The translations under genes and the position numbers were made by a program. DNA of 64,000 nucleotides, taken from positions 357,743 to 421,742 of the forward strand of contig NZ_CVLB01000002.1 of NCBI RefSeq assembly GCF_001049755.1, in the 5' to 3' direction. This document shows, in pieces, positions 43,950 through 53,341 of the stretch. Position 1 is the stretch's first letter. The number at the start of each line of letters is the position of its first letter. This DNA is from Brachyspira suanatina (GTDB taxonomy: Bacteria; Spirochaetota; Brachyspiria; Brachyspirales; Brachyspiraceae). Under the pieces are notes generated by a model. The model worked only from the letters and a program-made list of their open reading frames with translations. It was not told where the DNA came from and ran no database searches.

Positions 43950-45557
43950 ATGAAAAGAATATTGATTGTTTTTTTGATGATGTTTTTGGTTATAGTATCA
44001 TGCACTAAAAAATCATAAACAAGTACTGAGTCAGTTCCATCTATATCTATAAATTTGGGACCTGAACCTAAGACTATGGATCCTACACTAAATTCTATCA
44101 ATGTTGTATCATCTTATATACTTCATGCTTTTGAAGGCTTAACAAAGATAGATTCAAATAATAATGTAAGACCAGGTATGGCAGAAACTTGGGATATATC
44201 AGATGATGGTTTGGTATATACATTCCATATAAGAAAGAATGCAAAATGGTCTGATGGTAAACCTGTAACAGCTCATGATTTTGAATATTCTTGGAAAAGG
44301 GCTATTGATCCAAATACTGCAGCTGAGTATTCATATATGATGGAAATAGTAAAAAATGCTAAAGAAATTAATGCAGGCAATATGGATTATAATAGTTTAG
44401 GTGTAAGAGCTATTGATGATTATACATTTGAAGTACAGCTTGAAAATCCTGCTATTTATTTTATAGACTTCATAGCTTCTACAGTAGTATTTATGCCTGT
44501 TAGAAAAGATATTATAGAACAATATGGAGATAAATGGACTTTAACTCCTGAAACATATATAGGAAATGGCCCTTATAAGATGAAAGAAAGGGTAATAGAT
44601 GAGAAAATAGTTTTTGATATTAATACTAACTATTACGATGCTGATAAGCAAATAGCTAAACAGATTAATTTTGTACTTATGAGCGATCCTAATACTGCTA
44701 TAGCCGGTATAAGAGGCGGTACAATAGATTTTTCTGCATTAGAGCCTCCTTCTGCTGAAATAGAAAAATTAAATAATGAGGGTTATATAGTAGCAAATAA
44801 TGCTATAGGTACTTATTACATAGAATTAAATATCACTAATAAAGCTTTTGAAGATAAAAGAGTAAGACAGGCTTTATCTCTTGCAATAGACAGAAACTAT
44901 TTAGTAAAGAATGTTACTAAAGGCGGACAGGTTCCTGCAGGAGCTTTTGTTCCTACTGAAGTAAAAGGATTAAACAGCACATTTAGAAAAGAAAATAAAG
45001 AATATATAAATGTTAATGATTATGAGAATAATGTAAAAAAAGCAAAAGCATTAATGGCTGAGGCTGGTTATCCTGACGGTGCAAATTATCCTGTAATAGA
45101 ATTAAAAGTTTCTCCTGGTATTTATGTATTAGTTGGAGAGGCTTTGCAGCAGATGTGGAAAGAGAATTTAAATGTTAATGTATCTTTAGTACAGGAAGAG
45201 TTTCCTATAACACTTCAAACTTTGGTAGAAAAAGATTATCAAATGGCTAGAATGGGCTGGACTGGCGATTATAATGATCCTATGACTATGCTTGATGTGA
45301 TGACAAGCGGCGGCGGAGTAAATCATACAGGATTTGCTAATAAAGAATATGATGATAATTTATTAACAGCAAAACAAACTGAAGATAATAATATAAGAAT
45401 GACTGCTATGGCTAAAGCTGAAAATATACTTATGGAAGAAATGCCTATTATACCTTTATATTATAGAGCAGATTCTTTTATGAAAAATCCTAAATTGCAG
45501 GGTGTAGTATTAAATCCTTTGGGAAGACATAAATTCAATTATTCGTATATTAGATAA
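43950..45557 (+). pseudogene. oppA: Oligopeptide ABC transporter substrate-binding lipoprotein with an early stop codon
   Basis: The full frame (43950-45557, 536 codons) is a peptide-binding SBP family 5 protein, but a TAA at 44016-44018 interrupts it right after the lipoprotein signal (MKRILIVFLMMFLVIVSC, then TKKS, then stop). Downstream the frame is intact for about 510 codons (PEPKTMDPTLNSINVVSSYI, RVRQALSLAIDRNYLV-like, QMWKENLNVNV). Translation could restart at ATG 44076 or another internal site, but the product would lack the signal peptide and stay in the cytoplasm. Closely similar to the next two genes. A TTGACA at 43886-43891 is its promoter. A sequencing error or a recent nonsense change are both possible. 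Confidence 0.8.
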
Positions 45558-45578
45558 TAAAATGTTAGGAGAAAAAAT

Positions 45579-47177
45579 ATGAAAAAAATAATTACTTTAT
45601 TTTTAATGGCTGCTTCATTATTTGTTCTGTCATGCGGCGGAAGCGGAAGAAATAATAATGATACTATAGTAATTAATATGGGGGCAGAACCTAGAACTAT
45701 AGACCCTAGTTTAAATAGTTTGAATGTTGTTTCTGCTATGTTGTATCATCCATTTGAAAGTTTAACAAAAATAGGAGCTGACGGAAAACTTACAGGTGGT
45801 ATGGCAGAAAACTGGGATATATCAGAGGACGGAAAGACATATACTTTTCATTTAAGAACTAATGCTTTATGGTCTGACGGTAAACCTGTAACAGCATACG
45901 ATTTTGAATATGCATGGAAAAGAGTTGTTAATCCTGATGTTGCAGCACAATATGCTTCTTTATTAGAAATAATAAAAAATGCTAAAGAGATTAATGCAGG
46001 TAATATGGATTATAATGAACTTGGCGTAAAAGCTATAGATGATCATACTTTCCAAGTAGAGCTTGTTGATCCTGCTGCTTACTTCTTGGAGTTTATGACT
46101 ACAGTTTCTGTTTTCGCACCTGTTAGAAAAGATATTATAGAGCAGTATGGAGATGATTGGACTTTATCTCCTGAAACTTATATTTGTAATGGTCCTTATC
46201 AAATGACTGAAAGAGTAATGGATGAGTATATCACTTTTGAAGCTAGAACTAATTATTATAATGATGAAACAGTTGCTAAGAAATTAAAATTTATTTCTAT
46301 GGCTGATCCTAATACAGCTATTGCTGGAATTAGAGGAGGCACTATACATTTTTCAGCATTAGAACCTCCTTCTAGTGAAATAGAAAAATTAAAAGCAGAA
46401 AATTATATTGCTCTTAAAGACGGAGTAGGTACTTTCTATTTATCTCTTAATATTACAAATAATGCTTTGAAAGATAAAAGAGTAAGACAGGCTTTATCTT
46501 TGGCTATTGATAGAAATTATTTAGTATCTAATGTTACTATGGGAGGACAGGTAGCAGCTCAGGGTTTTGTTCCTCCTTCTATGGACGGTATTAATGGCCC
46601 TTATAGAGAAGAAGCAGGAATACTTATAGACACTGACAACTATACAGAAAATGTAGAAAAAGCTAAAGCTTTGATGGCTGAAGCTGGATATGCTAACGGA
46701 GATGGTTTTCCTGTATTAGAGATAAGAGTTTCTCCTGGACTTCATATAATAGTTGCAGAGGCTATACAGCAGATGTGGAAAGAGAATTTAAATATAGATG
46801 TAACATTAAAGAATGATGAATATCCTTTAGTTCTCCAATATTTATTAGAGAGAAACTTTGATATTGGTTCTATGGCTTGGAATGCAGATTACAGAGATCC
46901 TATGACTATGCTTGAGATTATGGTAAAAGGCAATACATTCAACTATGGTTTATATGATAATGCAGCTTATAATACTTTAATTAACAATGCTAGAAAAACT
47001 GCTGATCCTGCTGTTAGAATGAAATATATGATGGATGCAGAAAAACTCTTGATTGATGATATGCCTTTTATACCTCTTTATCATAGATCATATACTTTGA
47101 TGGTTAGTCCTAAATTAAAAAATGTTGTGTACAATGCTTTAGGAAAACATAAATTCAATTACTGTTACATAGAATAA
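45579..47177 (+). CDS. oppA: Oligopeptide ABC transporter substrate-binding lipoprotein (OppA family)
   Basis: A 532-aa lipoprotein. Signal peptide MKKIITLFLMAASLFVLSC with lipobox VLSC (Cys 19). The mature protein is a family-5 solute-binding protein: GAEPRTIDPSLNSLNVVSAM, TYTFHLRTNALWSDGKPVTA, TYICNGPYQMTERV, KRVRQALSLAIDRNYLV-like segment at about residue 300 (VRQALSLAIDRNYLVSNVT) and VLEIRVSPGLHIIVAEAIQQ. It binds peptides in the periplasm for an Opp permease; no permease or ATPase genes lie in the window, so these binding proteins are orphan copies that share a transporter. It lies 21 bp downstream of the interrupted copy with ribosome site AGGAG, so it is cotranscribed and ends at a terminator at 47211. 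Confidence 0.93.
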   Translation: MKKIITLFLMAASLFVLSCGGSGRNNNDTIVINMGAEPRTIDPSLNSLNVVSAMLYHPFESLTKIGADGKLTGGMAENWDISEDGKTYTFHLRTNALWSDGKPVTAYDFEYAWKRVVNPDVAAQYASLLEIIKNAKEINAGNMDYNELGVKAIDDHTFQVELVDPAAYFLEFMTTVSVFAPVRKDIIEQYGDDWTLSPETYICNGPYQMTERVMDEYITFEARTNYYNDETVAKKLKFISMADPNTAIAGIRGGTIHFSALEPPSSEIEKLKAENYIALKDGVGTFYLSLNITNNALKDKRVRQALSLAIDRNYLVSNVTMGGQVAAQGFVPPSMDGINGPYREEAGILIDTDNYTENVEKAKALMAEAGYANGDGFPVLEIRVSPGLHIIVAEAIQQMWKENLNIDVTLKNDEYPLVLQYLLERNFDIGSMAWNADYRDPMTMLEIMVKGNTFNYGLYDNAAYNTLINNARKTADPAVRMKYMMDAEKLLIDDMPFIPLYHRSYTLMVSPKLKNVVYNALGKHKFNYCYIE

Positions 47178-47210
47178 TCAATAAAATAATAATTGATAAT
47201 TACTAATTTA

Positions 47211-47240
47211 AAAGGGGCTTTATTATAAGCCTCTTTTTTT
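47211..47240 (+). terminator. Terminator after the second oppA
   Basis: AAAGGGGCTT/AAGCCTCTTT hairpin (one G-U pair) followed by seven Ts. Confidence 0.88.
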
Positions 47241-47335
47241 ATTTTAATAAATCAACATTCTTTAAATAAAATTCACTATTTTTTTATCAATTTATAATTT
47301 ATATAGCAGCTAATTAAATTTTAATTAATTAGTTA

Positions 47336-47363
47336 TTGACAAATATTTATATTAGGATATAAA
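47336..47363 (+). promoter_or_regulatory. Sigma-70 promoter of the third oppA
   Basis: TTGACA 47336-47341, N16, TATAAA 47358-47363. The start codon follows 41 bp later. Confidence 0.7.
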
Positions 47364-47404
47364 TAATATGTTAACATAGTAAATTAATATATTGGATAAG
47401 TTCT

Positions 47405-48994
47405 ATGAAAAAAATAATTTGTTTATTAATCACAGTTTGTTTATTATTGATATCATGCGGTAATGATCAGGATGGCGTTGAAACTATAAGAGTAAGTATT
47501 GGGGCAGAACCTCAAAGTATAGATCCTTCATTTTTGTCAGCAATAGACAGTATGATTTATGCAGTACATGTATTTGAAGGACTTACATCAAAAGATGAAA
47601 ATGGAAATATAATAGGAGGAGTTGCTGAAAGTTGGGATATATCTGAAGACGGACTCACTATTACATTTCATTTAAGAGATAATGCTAAATGGTCTGATGG
47701 AAAGAATGTTGTTGCCGATGAATTTGTATATTCTTTTAGAAGATTAGCAGATCCTAATACAGCATCAGCATACAGCTTTTTAATAACTCCTGTAAAAAAT
47801 GCTGGTAAAATACTCAAAGGAGAACTTCCTGTAGAAGAGCTAGGAATAAAAGCATTAGACGACAAAACCTTAGAAGTATATTTTGAAAGCCCTACAGCAT
47901 ACTTTTTAGAATTAGCAGCTATACCTATATTCTCACCTCTTAGAGAAGAATTCATAAGTGATGATTGGACTTTCTCTACCAATACATACATAGGTAATGG
48001 TCCATATAGAATGATAAAAAGAAAACCGGATGAAATAATATCTTTAGAATTGAATACCAATTACTGGAATAAAGATGCTATGATAGCTAAAAGAATAGAC
48101 TTTATAATGTTCTCTGATGTATCTACTGCTTATGCTGCTTTGAAAGAAGGATCTATTTTATATTCATATAAAATACCTACTACAGATATAGATTTGCTAA
48201 GAGAGGAAGGCTATTTAGTTACAACACCTTCTCTAGGAACAGCTTACTATGCTTTGAATAATACAAATGAAGTTTTAAAAGATAAAAGAGTAAGAAGAGC
48301 ATTAGCTTTAGCTATAGATAGAAACTACATAGTAGAAAATATTACAAAAGGCGGAGAGATACCTGCGGCTGCTTTCATACCTTATGGTTTAAAAGATGTA
48401 AAAGGTGATTTCAGAGAAAATGGAGGCGGATATTACAGTGTTAAAAAAGAAGATTATCAAGCTAATATAGAAGAAGCCAAAAAACTTTTAGAAGAAGCAG
48501 GATATACTAATGGAGAAAATTTCCCTGTACTAGAGTTTAAAACAAATCCTGGAACAGGCATTACAATAGCAGAAGCTGTTCAGCAAATGTGGAAAGAGAA
48601 TCTAAATATAGATATGACTATCACTCAGGAAGAATGGTCAGTATTTCAAAAGAACAGACAAACAAGAAATTATGTGGTATGCAGAGCCGATTGGATAGGA
48701 GATTATCTTGATCCTATGACTTTTGCTGATCTATTTATAAGTACAAGTGCTGGAAATAGAGTGGGATACAATGATCCTGAATATGACAGACTTATATTAG
48801 AAGCTAAAAACACTATTGATAATAATATAAGAATGACTAATATGCATAAGGCTGAAGATAAACTTATAGGGGAAGATATGGCTTTTATACCTATTTATCA
48901 TTATACATCTTGTTCAATGCAAAGTCCTAAATTAAAAAATGTTTTAGTTGATACTTTGGAAATAAGAAGATTTTTTTATTCATATTTAGAATAA
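47405..48994 (+). CDS. oppA: Oligopeptide ABC transporter substrate-binding lipoprotein (OppA family)
   Basis: A 529-aa lipoprotein with signal peptide MKKIICLLITVCLLLISC (lipobox LISC, Cys 18). The mature part has GAEPQSIDPSFLSAIDSMIY, TFHLRDNAKWSDGKNVVADE, TYIGNGPYRMIKRK and VRRALALAIDRNYIVENITK. It is the most diverged of the three peptide-binding proteins in the row (for example the loop YKIPTTDIDLLREEGYLV replaces the LEPPSSEIEKL segment of the other two), so ligand preference probably differs. It has its own promoter and ends at the hairpin at 49049. Confidence 0.92.
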   Translation: MKKIICLLITVCLLLISCGNDQDGVETIRVSIGAEPQSIDPSFLSAIDSMIYAVHVFEGLTSKDENGNIIGGVAESWDISEDGLTITFHLRDNAKWSDGKNVVADEFVYSFRRLADPNTASAYSFLITPVKNAGKILKGELPVEELGIKALDDKTLEVYFESPTAYFLELAAIPIFSPLREEFISDDWTFSTNTYIGNGPYRMIKRKPDEIISLELNTNYWNKDAMIAKRIDFIMFSDVSTAYAALKEGSILYSYKIPTTDIDLLREEGYLVTTPSLGTAYYALNNTNEVLKDKRVRRALALAIDRNYIVENITKGGEIPAAAFIPYGLKDVKGDFRENGGGYYSVKKEDYQANIEEAKKLLEEAGYTNGENFPVLEFKTNPGTGITIAEAVQQMWKENLNIDMTITQEEWSVFQKNRQTRNYVVCRADWIGDYLDPMTFADLFISTSAGNRVGYNDPEYDRLILEAKNTIDNNIRMTNMHKAEDKLIGEDMAFIPIYHYTSCSMQSPKLKNVLVDTLEIRRFFYSYLE

Positions 48995-49048
48995 AAATTA
49001 TATTTTATACATATTTTTTCGATTATTAAATTAAAGCATAATAATAAA

Positions 49049-49083
49049 AAAAGTTAGTATTTGATTTTTTGAATACTAACTTT
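49049..49083. terminator. Bidirectional terminator between oppA and the rhodanese gene
   Basis: A 12-bp hairpin AAAGTTAGTATT/AATACTAACTTT with A-runs before and T-runs after, between converging genes. Confidence 0.88.
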
Positions 49084-49113
49084 CTTTATTATTTTCTAAT
49101 CATTTTTTATTAA

Positions 49114-49440
49114 TTATTTTGCTAAGGCCATTGCTAATTGACTGTGTCCGGCGTAAATTAAATAATAGATTTCATTAAATCCGTTCCTATCCATATAATT
49201 AGCTAATGCTTCAGATCTTGCCCCTGTAGCGCAATATAAAAGATATTTTTCAGATTTATCCAAGCCATTAACTAAATTTTCAGCTTTTGGATCATTTAAA
49301 TCTATTAATATGCTTCCTTCTATTGCTCCTGTCATATTAACTTCCATTTTGCTTCTTACATCTAATAACTTTATATCATTACCTGACTTTATTAAATCAG
49401 CAGCCTCTTGAACATTTAAAGATTTTAACATTATAAACAC
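49114..49440 (-). CDS. Single-domain rhodanese-like protein
   Basis: A 108-aa rhodanese domain. Conserved points: IKLLDVRSKMEVNMTGAIEGS near the start and the active-site loop YCATGARSEAL, with the Cys that carries persulfide sulfur. Small single-domain rhodaneses move sulfur to various acceptors or detoxify cyanide or sulfide. The active-site loop CATGARS has the six-residue size of sulfur transferases rather than Cdc25-type phosphatases. No signal peptide; cytoplasmic. It is a single gene, next to oppA and the GerMN gene. Confidence 0.9.
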   Translation of the reverse strand: MFIMLKSLNVQEAADLIKSGNDIKLLDVRSKMEVNMTGAIEGSILIDLNDPKAENLVNGLDKSEKYLLYCATGARSEALANYMDRNGFNEIYYLIYAGHSQLAMALAK

Positions 49441-49514
49441 CTATTTTTTATATACACACTATAGGTATATGATAACATAAATATATATAAAATCAATATA
49501 ACTTTTATTAAATT

Positions 49515-51407
49515 TTACTCGAATCTGGTGAAAGGCATATTCTCTATAGCACCTTCCGCACCTATAGTTTCATTTAATTGTCCATTTATAAGGAATATGA
49601 CATTATCTATACCTTCAAATTGAGTTGCTGTATATACCAACTGATAAATCTGCACCATAGTTCCTTCATTTCCAAGAGGATTAAATTCAAAATTCTCATT
49701 GAAGTTTAAATATACTGTATTATTCTCAATGAATATATCAAGCAATTCTGTATCTTTAGGTATGCAGCTTATTATATTTCTGTTATTTTCTTCATCAGTA
49801 GCACCAATCAATAATTCTTTTATAGCTTCCTCTACAGAAGATTTATTATTAAATTTTCTTTCTCTAAATATCAATGTAATAGAGCCTGTAGATTCACTAT
49901 ATTCAACTAAATATATTCCTTCATTACTATTCTCTTTAAGCTTTCTCTCTTTTAAATCTCTAGTAATATTATTATTAGCTTTTTTGATATTGTAATTATT
50001 AATATCATTCTGAGCTTTCTTAATAATTTCTTTTTTATATTCAGTATTATTATTTATTATATTATTATTTTTTAATTCATCAGTTTCTTTTATATTATCT
50101 TTTAATTCATTATTTTTTACTATAGTGCTTTCTATACTTTCTTTTGTATTATTTTTCTCATTTGCAGGCTTATTTATTATTGAATTATTATTATTTTCCC
50201 TGCTGTTATTTACTATAGTATTATTTTCCCTTACAGGATTATTATTATTTGGATTAACCAAATCGTTTATTACTCTGTTATAATCAATATTGGGTTTATC
50301 AAAAGAATTAGTCATTGTATAAACAGATGTCTGCATTATATCTTTTCTATTTGGCTTTGTATTATTATTATTTACTATAGTATTGTTTGCAGATTTTTTA
50401 GTATTATCATTTATTGTATTTTCTTTTATATCATTATTTGGCGTATTACTATTAACTTGATTGTTATTTATTACTCTTTCTTTATTTTCATTATTATTCA
50501 AATATTTATCAATATTAAAATCATCATTTGTATTTGAATTATTTTTTTTAGTATTTTCTACATAGCTAGCAGGAGGCTTAGTACTGAAAGTAGTACTTGA
50601 TGCCGGCTTCATAGTTGTAGTTTCTCTTCTGGTAGTATTATCTTTTGGTTTTAGAATATCATCGAATATACTTTTTTGAGTTTCAGTGCTATTTTTTTTA
50701 GCAGTGTTTATATTTGTTTTAATATCTTGAGTATTATTGTCTTGTCTATTTTCTAATATCATTTGCTCAAGATAATTGTATGGTTTTTCTTCTTTCACAG
50801 TATTTTCAATATCTGCAACAATAATATTTTCTTTAGTATTATTTGTAGAATCATTTTCAGGTATTCTATTTAATGTGTTCATACTATTTGAATATATTAT
50901 AGATTCATGATTATTGCCGTAATCTACATATCCGCTGTCATAAAGTATAGAATTACTTACTCCGCTATTATTAAAAAAAGGAAGCAAAGATTCTTTAGTT
51001 ATGATACTTGAATTTGTAATACTATCTGACATAATATCCAAAGAAGTTTCTATTTTTGAATTTGTTTCATAAGCCATTACAGATAGAGTTTCATTTGTAT
51101 CTGTTTTTATAAAGAAATTGAATAATGGCATATTACTTAAGAAGCTCATTTTACTTTGATCTTCTGTTACACCATCACTTTCTAATAATAATGCTTCTTT
51201 ATGATTAATAGAAAAGAAATCTTTTATAGCTATATCTACCATAGGAGAATATTTTTTTACAACCGTAAATATCAAAGCTGCTGCTATGATAAAAGTTATA
51301 GATATTATAATAGGTTTCTTCAAATTTATTTCTTTACTTTCATTTCTAATTTGTCTCGTATATGATATACTTTTAGATTTTGATTTGAGCTGCTCGTATC
51401 TTGGCAC
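49515..51407 (-). CDS. GerMN-domain protein with a long Asn-rich linker
   Basis: The 630-aa protein has one membrane helix at about residues 32-50 (IIISITFIIAAALIFTVV) after a basic cytoplasmic start. It is followed by about 400 residues of low-complexity sequence rich in Asn, Thr, Lys and Glu (NNNTKPNRKDIMQTSVYTMT, INKPANEKNNTKESIESTIV), and a C-terminal GerMN domain at about 500-625 (SSVEEAIKELLIGATDEENN, NTVYLNFNENFEFNPLGNEG, MVQIYQLVYTATQFEGIDNV). GerMN domains occur in spore-germination protein GerM and in envelope proteins of many non-sporing bacteria. The likely topology is inner-membrane anchor, long periplasmic linker, and a domain near the peptidoglycan or outer membrane. Linker length probably varies between strains. 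Confidence 0.8.
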   Translation of the reverse strand: MPRYEQLKSKSKSISYTRQIRNESKEINLKKPIIISITFIIAAALIFTVVKKYSPMVDIAIKDFFSINHKEALLLESDGVTEDQSKMSFLSNMPLFNFFIKTDTNETLSVMAYETNSKIETSLDIMSDSITNSSIITKESLLPFFNNSGVSNSILYDSGYVDYGNNHESIIYSNSMNTLNRIPENDSTNNTKENIIVADIENTVKEEKPYNYLEQMILENRQDNNTQDIKTNINTAKKNSTETQKSIFDDILKPKDNTTRRETTTMKPASSTTFSTKPPASYVENTKKNNSNTNDDFNIDKYLNNNENKERVINNNQVNSNTPNNDIKENTINDNTKKSANNTIVNNNNTKPNRKDIMQTSVYTMTNSFDKPNIDYNRVINDLVNPNNNNPVRENNTIVNNSRENNNNSIINKPANEKNNTKESIESTIVKNNELKDNIKETDELKNNNIINNNTEYKKEIIKKAQNDINNYNIKKANNNITRDLKERKLKENSNEGIYLVEYSESTGSITLIFRERKFNNKSSVEEAIKELLIGATDEENNRNIISCIPKDTELLDIFIENNTVYLNFNENFEFNPLGNEGTMVQIYQLVYTATQFEGIDNVIFLINGQLNETIGAEGAIENMPFTRFE

Positions 51408-51518
51408 TTGTTTACTCCAGAGTATTATATATCATTTAAATTATCGATAAAAAACTGAATGCTATTAGAATTTATTTTGTTGGGATAGAAATTGTATAAT
51501 TGATATTTTTAATAAAAA

Positions 51519-51552
51519 AACCCCTTTTAGAAAAACTGTATTTCTAAAAGGG
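51519..51552 (-). terminator. Terminator of the TPR lipoprotein-like gene
   Basis: On the minus strand ACCCTTTTAGAAA-loop-TTTCTAAAAGGGGT with a run of seven Ts after it. Confidence 0.88.
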
Positions 51553-51575
51553 TAATTAATTCTTATTTAATTAGA

Positions 51576-52871
51576 TTATTGTAAATGAACAGCATTACGT
51601 GATAAGAAATTTTTTCTGTCATTAGCATATTTAGCTTTAGAAGAAGTAGGATATTCAGCTAAATATTGATTATAAGTTTTATAAGCTTTTTCAAAATTTC
51701 TTATATTATTATTGCCTTTTTCGTATATTTCAGCTAGAAGAAGTATAGAATCTCCTCGTTTAGAAAATTTAACATTTTTTTCTAAAGATTTTTCTAACAT
51801 ATCAGCACCGTCAGAAATTCTTCCAAGCTGTTTCAAACTATCAGCCATTTCATAAACAGCATTTCCATACAAAGGAGTTTGAGAATAATTATTCATTACA
51901 TCATTAAAATATACTATAGCTTCATCATGTTTATTTTCAGCTTTTTTCATAACGCCCATAGAATATATAGCTGCTGCTTTTTCATTGTTGCCGCTATTTT
52001 TTAATTTTGAGGCTTCATTATACATATTAAAAGCATTGTTATAATCTTTCTTTTGATTATAAATATCTCCTATTCTAAAATGACTGTATACAGAATATTT
52101 AGAATTTGGATATGAAGTTATAATATTGCTGTAAGCATTGATTGCATTTTCATAATCTTTAACATTTTTTAATTCTTCTGCTGAATTGAATAATGCTATG
52201 ATTTCAGGATTAGTTTCAGTTACTTTAGCAGGCTTATCAGTTTCTTTTTTTATTATTGAAGTTTGAGCATTATTTGCTGCCTGATTAGTCTGATTTGCAT
52301 CATTAGGAACTACATCATTTGTATTAACCATGTTAGTATCTGTATTGTTAGTATCCATCATATCATCAGTCATAACATCATTAGTCATCATCATATCATT
52401 AGTAGACATAGTGTTAGTATCGTTATCAGGATCTAATATAGCATTAGTTTCCATAGCAGCTATACCTTGACTATTAGTTACATTTACAGTATAGAAATAT
52501 TTTCTTATGATACTTTCTTCATTGTCAACTTGGAAATCAAGTTTACCTATACCTGCAGTTAAAGTTCTGAAAGTAAGGAAAGCATTAGTTTTATCTCTTG
52601 TAAATCTTACGAAGTCAAGATTAGTAGAATAGCTTGTTATACGAATATATCTGTCAAAGTTAGTAGCATTCAATTTAATTGAGAAAAGTGTATTTTCAGA
52701 TAAATCTACAGACTTAACCAAATCAGCTTCTATAGGACCATTTTTCACACGAACGGAAGAAGCATTAGTTACAACCTGATCATCCGGCTGTACAGTAATT
52801 GTTTCCTGAGCAAATGCTGCATTGATCACAACAAACATTGCAACAATAGAAGAACATAAAAAAACACGCAT
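51576..52871 (-). CDS. Secreted TPR protein (CpoB/YbgF- or BamD-like helical repeats)
   Basis: A 431-aa protein with signal peptide MRVFLCSSIVAMFVVINAAFA (cleavage before QET). Residues about 30-140 form a beta-rich domain with no name I can give. About 148-205 is a low-complexity Thr/Asn/Asp/Met tract with repeated TND-M/TNT motifs. About 225-425 carry TPR units: YENAINAYSNIITSYPNSKY, DYNNAFNMYNEASKLKNSGN, KHDEAIVYFNDVMNNYSQTP and FEKAYKTYNQYLAEYPTSSK. Spacing and the YPxSxxA endings resemble YbgF/CpoB and BamD, which act at the outer membrane. It is the second gene of an operon with the small membrane protein at 52894 (22 bp gap). Confidence 0.8.
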   Translation of the reverse strand: MRVFLCSSIVAMFVVINAAFAQETITVQPDDQVVTNASSVRVKNGPIEADLVKSVDLSENTLFSIKLNATNFDRYIRITSYSTNLDFVRFTRDKTNAFLTFRTLTAGIGKLDFQVDNEESIIRKYFYTVNVTNSQGIAAMETNAILDPDNDTNTMSTNDMMMTNDVMTDDMMDTNNTDTNMVNTNDVVPNDANQTNQAANNAQTSIIKKETDKPAKVTETNPEIIALFNSAEELKNVKDYENAINAYSNIITSYPNSKYSVYSHFRIGDIYNQKKDYNNAFNMYNEASKLKNSGNNEKAAAIYSMGVMKKAENKHDEAIVYFNDVMNNYSQTPLYGNAVYEMADSLKQLGRISDGADMLEKSLEKNVKFSKRGDSILLLAEIYEKGNNNIRNFEKAYKTYNQYLAEYPTSSKAKYANDRKNFLSRNAVHLQ

Positions 52872-52893
52872 AATTCTCTCCTAAAAGTTAGTA

Positions 52894-53178
52894 TTATTTT
52901 TTTCGGCTTTCTACAAAGTTTCTTGAGTACTCTAAATCTTCAAAATTCAGATTTTCTTTTGTAGATAACATTTCGCCTTTTAAAATTTTTTCCTCATCTT
53001 CTTTAAGAAGATTGATGGCTTTTGAGTTTTCCTCTTCCGGACTTAATGGTATTACTTTAGGTTTTGAGCAAGATCCTATTAATATTCCAGAGAGTATTAC
53101 TAATAATAACCAAACAAATAAAATTATGAAAAATAAAATCTTTTTCGTCCTGTAAAAATCTTTTACTTTTTCAATCAT
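52894..53178 (-). CDS. Small single-helix membrane protein
   Basis: A 94-aa protein. A basic start (MIEKVKDFYRTKK) is followed by one membrane helix (ILFFIILFVWLLLVILSGIL, about residues 14-33) and a charged, helical tail rich in Glu and Lys (EENSKAINLLKEDEEKILKG). Orientation by the positive-inside rule puts the tail in the periplasm. It lies 22 bp upstream of the secreted TPR gene on the same strand, so the two likely act together at the envelope. No family recognised. Confidence 0.7.
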   Translation of the reverse strand: MIEKVKDFYRTKKILFFIILFVWLLLVILSGILIGSCSKPKVIPLSPEEENSKAINLLKEDEEKILKGEMLSTKENLNFEDLEYSRNFVESRKK

Positions 53179-53341
53179 TAAGTTATACCTCTAATCAAAT
53201 TATAAAATATAGTAAAAAAATTGCAATGAATTTATACTCATATATTAAAATTTACAATAAATTTACTAATAAAATTCAGATGCAACTTTTAAAATATATC
53301 GTATGATTAAAATTAATATTTAGCATTTAAATTTTATACAT

